Assembly (NCBI GenBank): GCA_910589115.1
Contig: CAJUSB010000001.1
Location: 20,548 to 84,547, forward strand
Reading direction: 5' to 3'
Source: an uncultured Clostridia bacterium
GTDB lineage: Bacteria; Bacillota; Clostridia; Oscillospirales; Butyricicoccaceae
Length of the DNA: 64,000 bases
Shown: positions 6,145 to 14,493 of the stretch, in pieces
Layout: each line of letters starts with the position of its first letter
How positions within the stretch are numbered: the stretch's first letter is position 1
Program-made: the position numbers and the translations under genes
The notes under the pieces: generated by a model
What the model was told of the DNA's origin: nothing
Seen by the model: the letters and a program-made list of their open reading frames with translations, nothing else
Database searches by the model: none

Positions 6145-7626
6145 ATGTCACTGATTACGGTTTCTAATTTGACTTTTGCCTATGATGGCACATATGATAA
6201 TGTATTTGAGGATGTATCTTTTCAGCTGGATACCAACTGGCGGCTGGGGCTGGTTGGACGCAATGGACGCGGCAAGACAACGTTTCTGCGTCTGCTGACC
6301 GGAGGGCTGGAATATCAGGGCCGCATTTCTGCGGGTGTGGACTTTCGATATTTTCCTGTAGCCGTGCGGGATGCTGACGCTCCGGCGCGGCAGGCAGCAG
6401 AGGATGCGTGCGGTAGTTTTGAACCGTGGGAGCTGACGCGTGAACTGAATTTGCTCGGGTTGTCTGAGGAGGTTCTTGAGCGGCCCTTCCGGACATTATC
6501 CGGCGGGGAGCAGACCCGTCTGCTGCTGGCTGCAATGTTTCTGGGTGAAGATGCATTCCCATTAATTGATGAGCCGACCAATCACCTTGACCGGGAAGGG
6601 CGGGCGCGGGTAGCGTCATATTTGCGGCGAAAGGACGGTTTTTTGCTAGTGTCGCATGACCGTACACTGCTGGATGGATGTATTGACCATGTTCTCAGCC
6701 TGAATCGTGCAGGCATTGATTTGCAGCGGGGGAATTTTTCGGACTGGCAGCGTGAACGGCAGCGGCAGGACGACTTTGAGCGGGCAGAGAATGAAAAGCT
6801 GCGTCATGAGATTGACCGGCTGGATGCGGCAGCGCGCCGGGCATCCGGCTGGTCCGACCGGGTAGAGCGCACGAAATATGGCTCGAAAAATTCCGGCCTG
6901 CGGCCTGATCGCGGTTATATCGGCCATAAAGCGGCGAAAATGATGCAGCGTTCTAAATCGATCCAGTCGCGCCGCGAAAATGCTATAAGTGAAAAATCAA
7001 AGCTCCTTCATAATATTGAAAATACGGAGGCGCTCAAGTTGTCACCGCTTGTGCATCCAAAGGCGGTTTTGGCAGCTGCGCAGGGGCTTTCGATTTCCTA
7101 CGATGACCGTACGATCGTAAAGGATCTCCGGTTTGAACTCCGGCAGGGGGAACGGATGGTGATTACGGGCGGGAACGGCAGCGGCAAGACAAGCCTGCTG
7201 CGTTTGCTGTGCGGCGAAAGCGTCCCATATACGGGGAATCTGACGCTGGCTTCCAATCTGAAAATTTCCCTGGTACCGCAGACGACAGATTTCCTGCGTG
7301 GAGGATTGAACAATTTGATTGAACAGCGAGGGTTGGATGAAACATTGGTCAAGGCAATTTTGCGCAAGTTGGGTTTTCCACGCGTACAGTTTGAAAAGCC
7401 GATGGAACAGTATAGCGCCGGACAGCGCAAAAAGGTACTCATTGCAGCAAGCCTAAGTGAAAAGGCACATCTTTATATTTGGGACGAACCGCTGAATTAT
7501 ATAGATGTTTTTTCCAGAATGCAGCTGGAAGAATTGCTGCTGAAATTTCAGCCTACTTTGTTATTTGTAGAGCATGATGCAGCATTTTGCGAAAAAATAG
7601 CAACGACGGAAATAGCGCTCAAGTGA
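6145..7626 (+). CDS. Lsa-type ABC-F ribosomal protection protein
   Basis: ABC-F proteins bind the ribosomal E site and displace antibiotics from the peptidyl-transferase centre; Lsa members give lincosamide, streptogramin A and pleuromutilin resistance. The start at 6145 follows GGGAGGTG. The 493-residue protein has two ABC domains and no membrane segment: Walker A GRNGRGKT (38-45), signature LSGGE (118-122), Walker B with IDEPTNHLD (141-149), a basic helical linker at about 200-300 holding the antibiotic-resistance domain, second Walker A GGNGSGKT (342-349), second signature YSAGQ (423-427) and IWDEPLNYID (445-454). DTNWRLGLVGRNGRGKTT, FPLIDEPTNHLD and LYIWDEPLNYID are characteristic of the Lsa branch. 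The leader peptide and attenuator upstream point to induction by ribosome-targeting drugs. Resistance spectrum cannot be read from sequence alone. Confidence 0.9.
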   Translation: MSLITVSNLTFAYDGTYDNVFEDVSFQLDTNWRLGLVGRNGRGKTTFLRLLTGGLEYQGRISAGVDFRYFPVAVRDADAPARQAAEDACGSFEPWELTRELNLLGLSEEVLERPFRTLSGGEQTRLLLAAMFLGEDAFPLIDEPTNHLDREGRARVASYLRRKDGFLLVSHDRTLLDGCIDHVLSLNRAGIDLQRGNFSDWQRERQRQDDFERAENEKLRHEIDRLDAAARRASGWSDRVERTKYGSKNSGLRPDRGYIGHKAAKMMQRSKSIQSRRENAISEKSKLLHNIENTEALKLSPLVHPKAVLAAAQGLSISYDDRTIVKDLRFELRQGERMVITGGNGSGKTSLLRLLCGESVPYTGNLTLASNLKISLVPQTTDFLRGGLNNLIEQRGLDETLVKAILRKLGFPRVQFEKPMEQYSAGQRKKVLIAASLSEKAHLYIWDEPLNYIDVFSRMQLEELLLKFQPTLLFVEHDAAFCEKIATTEIALK

Positions 7627-7665
7627 AAAAGAATTATTTTGAAACAATAATAACCGTAGTAAAAC

Positions 7666-7985
7666 GACCAGCCCGCCATCCTTTCCGGCGGGCTGGTCAG
7701 CATAGCAGAAGCGAGTAAAGATGCACTAAAATCTTTCGTCCCGCCCGCAGGCGACATAGGAGATGCGAAAGCATCTCGGGGTCTGGGGTCATTGACCCCA
7801 GCGGGAGTCCAGAGGGCAGAGCCCTCTGGTGCTTGCCGCAAAGGCACGGGTGCAGGGCAGAGCCCTGCCGCTGTCCGAGGAGGACGCCGCCCGGCGAGGG
7901 ACGGGAGTCCAGAGGGCAGAGCCCTCTGGTGCCTGCCGCAAAGGCACGGGTGCAGGGCAGAGCCCTGCCGCCGTCCGGCGAGGGT
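7666..7985. repeat. Dispersed GC-rich hairpin repeat, copy 2 (forward orientation, with internal duplication)
   Basis: It starts with GACCAGCCCGCC/GGCGGGCTGGTC (7666-7698), then GAGATGCgaaaGCATCTC, CTGGGGTcattgACCCCAG, CCAGAGGGCagaGCCCTCTGG and GCAGGGCagaGCCCTGC. The last two modules occur twice in tandem, so this copy is longer than most. It fills the gap between the ABC-F gene and the kinase-like gene. Confidence 0.85.
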
Positions 7986-8154
7986 TAGAATTTTGATGCA
8001 TTTTTGGCTTTTCTTCTGCGTGGTGTTGTGGTATAATGACAATCACAGGAAGCCTTGCGGTGACTTTCGGTTCCGTGGGCGCTGTTGGGCCGCAAAACGG
8101 CGGAATTTGTTCGCGCAAAAAGCGCGTCCGGTTCAAAATAAGGAGGGCCTTAGA

Positions 8155-8796
8155 ATGGCAACTACAATTATTACGATTGCAAGGCAATATGGCAGCGGTG
8201 GCCGCACCGTCGGTAAACAGCTTGCTGAACAGCTCCATATTCCCTATTATGACCGCGAAATCATTACAATGGCTTCTGAAGAAAGCGGCATCAATGCACG
8301 CCTCTTTACCGACGAAAAGTTGAAATCGCCCCTGCGCGGCCTGATTAGACAGCGCGGAATTGACCACTACAATATACAAAGCCCGGAAAGCGCTGGCTTT
8401 ACCAAAGATGATAACCTGTTCGCTTTGCAGGCGAAAATTATTCGCGAGCTGTCAGAACGCGGCCCCTGCATCATGGTCGGCCGCTGTGCTGACCATGTCC
8501 TCAGCGGTAAGCCGGGAGTCGTCAGCGTGTTCGTTCACGCAAAGCCCGACTTCTGCCTGCGGGAGGCTATGAAAGTAAACAGCCTGCCTGAACGGGATGT
8601 GCTCCGCCTGATCGAAAAAACCGATGACTATCGAGCAAAATACTATAAATACTGCACTGGAAAAAATTGGAATGATGCAAGGAATTATGACCTTTCCCTC
8701 GATAGCTCCAAGCTCGGTTTTGATGGGACCGCCAGGGCGATTCTTGCCTATATTGCACAGCGGGAGGACTGTGATCCTTTCCCGGAGATTCCGTAA
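8155..8796 (+). CDS. Cytidylate kinase-like family protein
   Basis: The start at 8155 follows AAGGAGGG; the longer open frame upstream is repeat DNA. The 213-residue product has a P-loop variant near the N-terminus (TIARQYGSGGRTVGKQLA, residues 7-24), then YYDREII, and MVGRCADHVL in mid-protein, the layout of the cytidylate kinase-like family (Pfam PF13189). True Cmk phosphorylates CMP; these paralogues are common in Clostridia and Bacteroidetes and their substrate is unsettled. It stands alone between a repeat element and a long intergenic region. Confidence 0.85.
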   Translation: MATTIITIARQYGSGGRTVGKQLAEQLHIPYYDREIITMASEESGINARLFTDEKLKSPLRGLIRQRGIDHYNIQSPESAGFTKDDNLFALQAKIIRELSERGPCIMVGRCADHVLSGKPGVVSVFVHAKPDFCLREAMKVNSLPERDVLRLIEKTDDYRAKYYKYCTGKNWNDARNYDLSLDSSKLGFDGTARAILAYIAQREDCDPFPEIP

Positions 8797-9284
8797 TCAA
8801 TCTGCTTTCGTCGTTTTGATGAAAAAGTAGGAGAAAAAGGCAGTTTCTGTTGCGAATGTGGCAGCTTTGCATTCACATTCAAAGCTGTTCTTTGAAATTT
8901 GTCAGGTATTCTTGTGGGAAATTATTTTTGCCTGACGAAGAGGGACACGTACTGCTGCGGCTGCCTTTTGGGAAACAGGTTCTAAAGTTGCTGTATATTT
9001 ATGTATTTGTGAAATTGTCATGATAGATGGCCGTTTTCATAAAAATGTATTTTTTCAGCCGGGAGCAACCCGAACAGCTGATAAGGCCTCTTTGATTTCT
9101 TTCGTGAAGGTTTTATTTTGCCTGTATGCTCGGGCACAAATCGACCGGTTTGTCAGAATAAGGCAGACCGGTCGATTTGCTGTAGGAATATTGCATTTCA
9201 CAAGTCCCAGGGCGTATTGGCTCATCAGATAACGCCGTAAATCGTTTTTTTCGTGTATAATTTTAGAAAAAGGAGGGCATCTTT
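8797..9284. other. 488-base intergenic region with an isolated 15-bp inverted repeat
   Basis: No convincing gene is seen. AAATCGACCGGTTTG (9138-9152) and CAGACCGGTCGATTT (9164-9178) form a 15-bp stem, with one G-T pair, around an 11-base loop. There is no U-run on either side, so it is not an ordinary terminator. A TATAAT at 9256-9261 lies near the next gene but has no good -35. Confidence 0.55.
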
Positions 9285-10103
9285 ATGCAGTGGGATAAAG
9301 TCAAGACGATTTTGCTGGCCATACTTCTGGTCGTGGACAGCTTTCTCGCCTGGAACCTGTCGCAAAACTTTATTGCCAGCTGCCGCCGTGATCATGAGGT
9401 GCTTGCCAACGTCCGCACACTGCTGAATGAAAGCGGCATTCAGCTTGCAGAAGAATTTTCAATCCCGGCAGGGGAATCCCTTCCTGCACTCGAGGCTGAA
9501 CGCAGCATCCATGCCGAAGAAGCAGCTGCAGCCGCACTTTTGGGCGCGGATGTTGAACGCGAAGACCTGGAAGACGGGTCAGCCCGTTTTGCAAACCACA
9601 GCGGTGAAAGCATCCTGTTTCGCCGTGATGGTACGATAGAGGCCCGCCTTGAGGCTGGCGAAACGCCTGAAAGCAGTACAGACCGGGAACATATCGCCGA
9701 ACTGCTGCTGGCCGGATTCCCGACCCATGGCGGCGTTTTCCAAGCCGCAGAGGATGGCTCAGTGCATCTGACCGCCCGGATTGCCGGGGTCGAGCTGTTC
9801 GACCGTTCACTCGAAATCTGCTTTCGGAACGGCTGGGCAGTTGTCCGTGGACGCTGGACGCTGGAGCTGCCCTATACCACGACCGGCAGCAACATTTATT
9901 ATGACGGTGCGGATGCGCTGCTCACCTATGCTTATCAAGCACCGGAAAATACAGTGATCCGCAAAATGTCCCTCGGTTACCGCCTCGGAGAAGAGAATGC
10001 AGGGCGTATACCACTGGTTGTATGCTGGAGGATTCAGACCGACAAGGACGTGGAATACCTCGATACGTCAAAAATGACAATCCTAACCGGAGAAATTTCG
10101 TAA
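9285..10103 (+). CDS. YycI-like membrane-anchored regulatory protein
   Basis: The 272-residue protein has one N-terminal membrane anchor (KTILLAILLVVDSFLAWNL, about 7-25) in the WxKxKTI setting typical of YycI, and an extracytoplasmic domain after it. YycI with YycH modulates the WalK sensor kinase that controls cell-wall turnover. RBS AAGGAGG precedes ATG 9285. The downstream order murA-walJ-rlmH fits the tail of the wal/yyc region, although walR, walK and yycH are not in the window. Sequence similarity beyond the anchor is weak by eye, so the family call rests partly on neighbours. Confidence 0.7.
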   Translation: MQWDKVKTILLAILLVVDSFLAWNLSQNFIASCRRDHEVLANVRTLLNESGIQLAEEFSIPAGESLPALEAERSIHAEEAAAAALLGADVEREDLEDGSARFANHSGESILFRRDGTIEARLEAGETPESSTDREHIAELLLAGFPTHGGVFQAAEDGSVHLTARIAGVELFDRSLEICFRNGWAVVRGRWTLELPYTTTGSNIYYDGADALLTYAYQAPENTVIRKMSLGYRLGEENAGRIPLVVCWRIQTDKDVEYLDTSKMTILTGEIS

Positions 10104-10123
10104 AGTTCTGTTAGGAAAACTCT

Positions 10124-10151
10124 TTGCAAACAGCGCAATATATGTTAAAAT
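10124..10151 (+). promoter_or_regulatory. Promoter of murA
   Basis: TTGCAA, 16 bases, TAAAAT. It gives a leader of roughly 190 bases with short hairpin potential (for example GTACGG/CCGTAC before the start) but no riboswitch I recognise. Confidence 0.6.
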
Positions 10152-10345
10152 GATATCTGTATTGTCGCGGAGTTTTTCCAGCGGCGCACATTTTTCTCAG
10201 AATCAACATATTTTGAACATATAGGAAGCCGGTAGACCCGGCCCTCCCGCACCGTGCGCCCATGACCGGAGCGCAGGCGGAGGTTTTCTTTCTCATAAAA
10301 ACGTACGGTAATTCGCCGTACCATCTTGCTAAGGAGTAGGTAGGC

Positions 10346-11644
10346 TTGACGAAATATATCATCAACGGCGGAAACCGCCTCAACGGAGAGGTTTCCATCA
10401 GCGGCGCAAAAAATGCCGCTGTCGCGATTATCCCGGCAGCTCTTCTCGTAGACGGCCCGTGCCGTATTGAAAATGTACCGAAAATTATTGACGTTACCCT
10501 TCAGCTGGAAATCCTGCGGGAGCTCGGCGCACATATCCGGCTGCTGAAGTCCACGACCGTTGAGGTCAACGGCGACTACATCGCCGAGGCGAAAGTGCCC
10601 TACGAGCTGATGCGCAGGATTCGCGCATCCTATTATTTGCTCGGTGCACTGCTCGGCCGATACCATCATGCCGAGGTAGCAATGCCCGGCGGCTGTAATT
10701 TTGGCGGTATCCGTCCGATTGACCAGCATATCAAGGGGTTCCGAGCGCTTGGCGCCACGGTGGAAATCAGAGAAGGCGGCTATATTCACGCAGATGCGCC
10801 GAATGGCCTTACGGGTGCGCATATTTATTTCGATGTGGTTTCGGTTGGCGCAACCATCAATATTATGCTTGCCGCTGTACTGGCAAAGGGCCAGACCATT
10901 CTTGAAAACTGTGCGAAGGAACCGCATATCGTTGATTTGGCAAACTTCCTGAACTCTATGGGGGCCGACGTGAAAGGCGCTGGTACCGACGTAATCAAAA
11001 TCCGCGGCGTGCGCAGACTGCGCGGCGGGATGTATTCCATTATTCCGGATCAGATCGAGGCGGGTACCTTTATGGCGGCCGTTGCAGCCTGCGGCGGGCA
11101 GGTACTGGTCAAAAACATTATTCCAAAGCATCTTGAGTGTATCACCGCCAAGCTTAAGGAAATGGGCGTTGAGGTCACCGAATATGATGACTGCGTACTG
11201 GTGACGCGAAGCGGAAACCTGCGCAAAACCAACCTGAAAACTTTGCCTTATCCCGGTTTTCCGACCGATATGCAGCCCCAGCTGACCACGGCGCTTTGTC
11301 TTGCCGATGGAACCAGCATTATTACCGAGGGCGTTTGGGATAACCGATACCGTTATACAGAGGAGCTTACCCGGATGGGTGCAAGTATCCACGTGGATGG
11401 GAAAATTGCCGTGATCGAGGGCGTGCGGGAGCTGACTGCCGCGCCTGTGCGTGCGTTTGACCTGCGTGCGGGTGCAGCAATGGTGATTGCCGGGCTGGCC
11501 GCCAAGGGAGTTACCCAGGTGGAACAGGTTACGAATATTGAGCGCGGATATGAAAATCTGGTAGAGAAATTTGTCAGCCTGGGGGCCGATATGTACCGGG
11601 CAGAAATCCCGGAAGCGGAGGCCGCGATGGGGGCGGCACAGTAA
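10346..11644 (+). CDS. murA: UDP-N-acetylglucosamine 1-carboxyvinyltransferase
   Basis: MurA transfers enolpyruvate from PEP to UDP-GlcNAc, the first committed step of peptidoglycan synthesis in the cytoplasm. The 432-residue length is normal. Lys 22 and Asn 23 in SGAKNAA and Cys 117 in MPGGCNFGG are the expected PEP-site residues; the Cys predicts fosfomycin sensitivity. RPIDQHIKGF and the C-terminal LRAGAAMVIAGL also fit. Start is TTG at 10346 behind AAGGAG. It is the second gene of the yycI-murA-walJ-rlmH string but has its own promoter. Confidence 0.97.
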   Translation: MTKYIINGGNRLNGEVSISGAKNAAVAIIPAALLVDGPCRIENVPKIIDVTLQLEILRELGAHIRLLKSTTVEVNGDYIAEAKVPYELMRRIRASYYLLGALLGRYHHAEVAMPGGCNFGGIRPIDQHIKGFRALGATVEIREGGYIHADAPNGLTGAHIYFDVVSVGATINIMLAAVLAKGQTILENCAKEPHIVDLANFLNSMGADVKGAGTDVIKIRGVRRLRGGMYSIIPDQIEAGTFMAAVAACGGQVLVKNIIPKHLECITAKLKEMGVEVTEYDDCVLVTRSGNLRKTNLKTLPYPGFPTDMQPQLTTALCLADGTSIITEGVWDNRYRYTEELTRMGASIHVDGKIAVIEGVRELTAAPVRAFDLRAGAAMVIAGLAAKGVTQVEQVTNIERGYENLVEKFVSLGADMYRAEIPEAEAAMGAAQ

Positions 11645-11717
11645 GAGGGCAAAGGCCCCCTTACTGCCGTCTGGTGAGATGGCCTTCCCATCGCGGCAGG
11701 ACAACAGGAAGGGAAAC

Positions 11718-12527
11718 ATGAAGGAACGGTATTATTACAGTATTGGCAGCGGGTCTACCGGCAACTGTGGGCTTTATGTATGCGGGGGGACGGCGATTCT
11801 GATTGATCTGGGGGTTTCTGTCCGGCGGATCACAGCGGCGCTGCGGAAACGGGGATTTGAAATTGCTGACCTTTCGGGAGTGTTGATTACACATGGACAT
11901 CACGACCATATAAAAGGACTTTCGACATTTGTGAAGCGGTATCGTGTACCGATTTATGCTTCCCGCGGCACGGCTGAGGAACTGGTCAGGAAAGACCCTG
12001 CTGCGCAGGCGCTTCTGCGGCCCTTCTGGGGGGGAGAGACGTTTGATGTTGGCAGTTTGCAGGTGGAATCGTTTCTGACGCCGCACGATGCGGCGGAAAG
12101 CGTTGGCTATGTGCTGCGCGGGGAGGGGGATGCTTTCGGCTATGCCACTGACCTGGGGTTCATGCCGTCCGCTATAAAAAGCAAATTACTTGGCTGCGGC
12201 GCGGTTGTTTTGGAATCCAATCATGATTTGGTCATGCTGGAAACCGGCCCATATCCATACATATTAAAGCAGCGCGTATCCGGCCCGAGAGGGCATCTTT
12301 CAAATGTGGATTGCGCTGCATGTGCTGCCGAATTGGTCAAAAACGGTACAAAAACGCTGATTTTAGCGCATTTGAGCGAGGAAAATAATACGCCGTCACT
12401 TGCCCAAAAAGAGACGGAGGATGCATTAACCGGGCTGCCGGACTGTGCGGTGTATGTTGCGCCGCGGGACGAGATGGAGGAACCCGTTTGGCTGTCGGAG
12501 GAAATGCAATGCTCGCTGTACGTTTGA
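11718..12527 (+). CDS. walJ: WalJ/YycJ-type metallo-beta-lactamase-fold hydrolase
   Basis: The 269-residue protein begins at 11718 with GGAA upstream. GSGSTGNCGLY at the N-terminus, LIDLGVS and THGHHDHIKGL (about residues 57-67, HxHxDH metal site) are hallmarks of YycJ/WalJ. The family is a single MBL domain; 5'-3' DNA exonuclease activity and a role in coordinating cell division with replication have been reported for homologues. It sits between murA and rlmH and overlaps the latter by 19 bases. Confidence 0.93.
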   Translation: MKERYYYSIGSGSTGNCGLYVCGGTAILIDLGVSVRRITAALRKRGFEIADLSGVLITHGHHDHIKGLSTFVKRYRVPIYASRGTAEELVRKDPAAQALLRPFWGGETFDVGSLQVESFLTPHDAAESVGYVLRGEGDAFGYATDLGFMPSAIKSKLLGCGAVVLESNHDLVMLETGPYPYILKQRVSGPRGHLSNVDCAACAAELVKNGTKTLILAHLSEENNTPSLAQKETEDALTGLPDCAVYVAPRDEMEEPVWLSEEMQCSLYV

Positions 12528-12991
12528 TTTGTGTCGGAAAACTGGGCGAAAAGTTTTGGAAAGACGCCTGCGAAGAATATGCAAAGCGTCTTTCCGCCTA
12601 TTGTAAACTTGAGGTAATTGAGATTGCTGAACAACGGTTGCCGGATGCTCCGACGGAGGGACAGATACGACAGGCGCTTATGCGCGAAGCGGAGGCCATA
12701 CGGGCAAAGATCCTGCCCGGAACGGCTGTGATTGCATTGTGTGTGGAGGGACGGCAGCTTTCCAGCGAGGCGCTTGCGGAAACGCTGGGGACGCTGACCG
12801 TGGCCGGGATCAGCCGGATTGCCGTCCTAATTGGTGGTTCATGCGGGCTGGATGAAGCACTCAAGCAGGAAGCAAAGCTGCGGCTTTCCATGTCAAAAAT
12901 GACTTTTCCGCATCATCTGGCGCGGGTCATGGCATTGGAACAGATTTACCGTGCACTGAATATCCTTGCGGGCGGGAAATATCACAAGTAG
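12509..12991 (+). CDS. rlmH: 23S rRNA (pseudouridine-1915-N3)-methyltransferase RlmH
   Basis: RlmH is a SPOUT methyltransferase that modifies pseudouridine 1915 in helix 69. The 160-residue product matches the family length. Visible signatures are the N-terminal RLICVGKLGEKFW, the SAM-knot segment LIGGSCGLDE at about 111-120, and the C-terminal KMTFPHHLARVMALEQIYRA. The start at 12509 lies inside the end of walJ, behind GGAGGAAATGC, implying translational coupling. Confidence 0.96.
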   Translation: MLAVRLICVGKLGEKFWKDACEEYAKRLSAYCKLEVIEIAEQRLPDAPTEGQIRQALMREAEAIRAKILPGTAVIALCVEGRQLSSEALAETLGTLTVAGISRIAVLIGGSCGLDEALKQEAKLRLSMSKMTFPHHLARVMALEQIYRALNILAGGKYHK

Positions 12992-13118
12992 AGAACATCG
13001 GTGAAGAATCCGATGAAATACTTGTGTTTTTAACGCTAATTTGGGCAAGTGCAGCGGGGCTATTGTTGGAAATAGTTCTATGCCGTAATTGCCGAAAATA
13101 GAATAATATAGTATTTGA

Positions 13119-13144
13119 AAGTCTTTCTGCGGAAAGGCTTTTTT
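13119..13144 (+). terminator. Terminator after rlmH
   Basis: AAGTCTTTC and GAAAGGCTT form a 9-bp stem (one G-U) closed by a TGCG tetraloop, followed by TTTT. It separates the yyc string from the GntR-ABC operon. Confidence 0.8.
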
Positions 13145-13208
13145 GCGTCCAGGAAATCCTGAGAGGGGACTCCAACTTTAGTGCCTGTTAAAAATTTTGA
13201 AAAAGCAC

Positions 13209-13247
13209 TTGACAAAACAGTATATACTGTATATACTGTATATACTG
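13209..13247 (+). promoter_or_regulatory. Promoter with overlapping GntR operators
   Basis: TTGACA (13209-13214), 17 bases, TATACT (13232-13237). From 13218 to 13247 runs CAGTATATACTG followed by two further TATATACTG units at 10-base period, so the -10 hexamer lies inside the palindromic array. A YtrA-type regulator bound here would block RNA polymerase. The gene encoding that regulator follows directly. Confidence 0.8.
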
Positions 13248-13272
13248 AATATGCACGCAAAGAGGTGAGTGC

Positions 13273-13653
13273 TTGAATATTATCATCAGCAATGCGGCGG
13301 GACAGCCGATTTATGAGCAGATTGCTGCACAGCTTAAGCAAATGATCCTGTCAGGCGAGCTGCGGGAAGGGGATGCGCTGCCCTCTATGCGGGTGCTGGC
13401 GAAGGAGCTGCGCATTTCGGTGATTACAACCAAACGGGCTTATGAAGAGCTGGAACGTGAAGGTTTTTTGGTGACAGTGGCAGGAAAAGGCTGTTTTGCC
13501 GCCGGAATGAATCTTGAACTTGTGCGTGAAGAGCATTTGCGCCGCATAGAGTCTTTCTTTGGTGAATCTGTTCGTTTGGCAAAGGGGACCGGCCTGACAC
13601 GTGCGGAACTTGTAGAGATTTTGGAGACGGTTTGTGAAGGAGAAGGATTATGA
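13273..13653 (+). CDS. GntR-family (YtrA subfamily) transcriptional repressor
   Basis: The 126-residue protein is a winged helix-turn-helix of about 75 residues (PIYEQIAAQLKQMILSGEL, LPSMRVLAKELRISVITTKRAYEELEREG) with the short C-terminal dimerisation tail typical of YtrA. Start is TTG 13273 behind AGAGGTGAG. It overlaps the ABC ATPase by four bases (ATGA), so regulator and transporter are co-translated. The palindromic array over its promoter points to autoregulation, probably relieved by membrane or cell-wall-active compounds as in ytr-type operons; the inducer is inference. Confidence 0.92.
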   Translation: MNIIISNAAGQPIYEQIAAQLKQMILSGELREGDALPSMRVLAKELRISVITTKRAYEELEREGFLVTVAGKGCFAAGMNLELVREEHLRRIESFFGESVRLAKGTGLTRAELVEILETVCEGEGL

Positions 13654-14492
13654 ACGCAATAGAGATTCGTGATTTATGTAAAGATTATGGGGATTTTCAG
13701 CTGGATCACGTGAATTTGACCCTTCCGGAGGGCTGTGTGATGGGGTTTATCGGTGAGAACGGAGCAGGCAAATCCACCACAATTCACATCCTGCTGGATT
13801 TGATCCGTGCGGATAGTGGGGAAGTATTGCTTTATGGCGAACCTCATACGAGTGTTTTCCCGGCGCTCAAGGAGGATATCGGGGTGGTGTTGGATGAAAC
13901 ATGTTTCCCTGAAACCTTGAATTTAAGAGAGATCAGCTCGATTATGCGCTCGGCTTACAAAAATTGGTCGGCAGAAACATTTTTCGGCTATACAAAACGA
14001 TTCCGCCTGCCCGAGAAAAAGAAGGTCAAAGATTATTCCAGAGGTATGAAAATGAAACTTTCAATCGCGGTGGCTATGTCACATGGGGCGCGGCTGCTGA
14101 TTCTGGATGAAGCAACAAGCGGGCTTGACCCGGTGGTTCGGGATGAACTGCTGGACCTGTTTTTTGAATTTGTTCAGGATGAAAAGCATTCTATTTTTAT
14201 CTCGTCCCACATCACGAGCGATTTGGAAAAAATATGTGATTATGTGACCTTTCTGCATCATGGTCGGGTACTTTTGTCTGAGGAAAAGGATAGCCTGTGC
14301 GAGCGGCTTGGCATCCTGAAATGCACACGGGAACAGCTGAAGGAGCTGGACAATCAAGCTGTACTCGGTGTGAGAGAATCCGCTTTCGGCAGTGAAGCGC
14401 TGGTCGAACGGGAGAAGGTTCCGGCGGGGCTGATGATCGAACATGCATCGCTGGATGATATTATTGTATTTTTGTCAAAGGGGGAGCATTAA
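13650..14492 (+). CDS. ABC transporter ATP-binding protein
   Basis: The 280-residue ATPase has Walker A GENGAGKST (about 35-43), a signature region at YSRGMKMKLSIA, Walker B LLILDEATSGLD and the SSHITSDLEKICD switch. Residues after about 215 form a C-terminal extension typical of exporter ATPases paired with small ABC-2 permeases. It starts inside the stop of the GntR gene and is followed after one base by the permease, so the three genes form an operon. Substrate is unknown; a role in drug or envelope-stress export is guessed from the YtrA-type regulator. Confidence 0.93.
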   Translation: MNAIEIRDLCKDYGDFQLDHVNLTLPEGCVMGFIGENGAGKSTTIHILLDLIRADSGEVLLYGEPHTSVFPALKEDIGVVLDETCFPETLNLREISSIMRSAYKNWSAETFFGYTKRFRLPEKKKVKDYSRGMKMKLSIAVAMSHGARLLILDEATSGLDPVVRDELLDLFFEFVQDEKHSIFISSHITSDLEKICDYVTFLHHGRVLLSEEKDSLCERLGILKCTREQLKELDNQAVLGVRESAFGSEALVEREKVPAGLMIEHASLDDIIVFLSKGEH

Positions 14493-14493
14493 A

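Noticed and set aside
7792..8154. Upstream in-frame extension of the cytidylate-kinase-like gene
   Set aside because: It reads through repeat copy 2; the ATG at 8155 has a strong AAGGAGGG.
9020..9232. 70-codon ORF in the long gap before the yycI-like gene
   Set aside because: No ribosome-binding site, and it spans the inverted repeat; no protein features.
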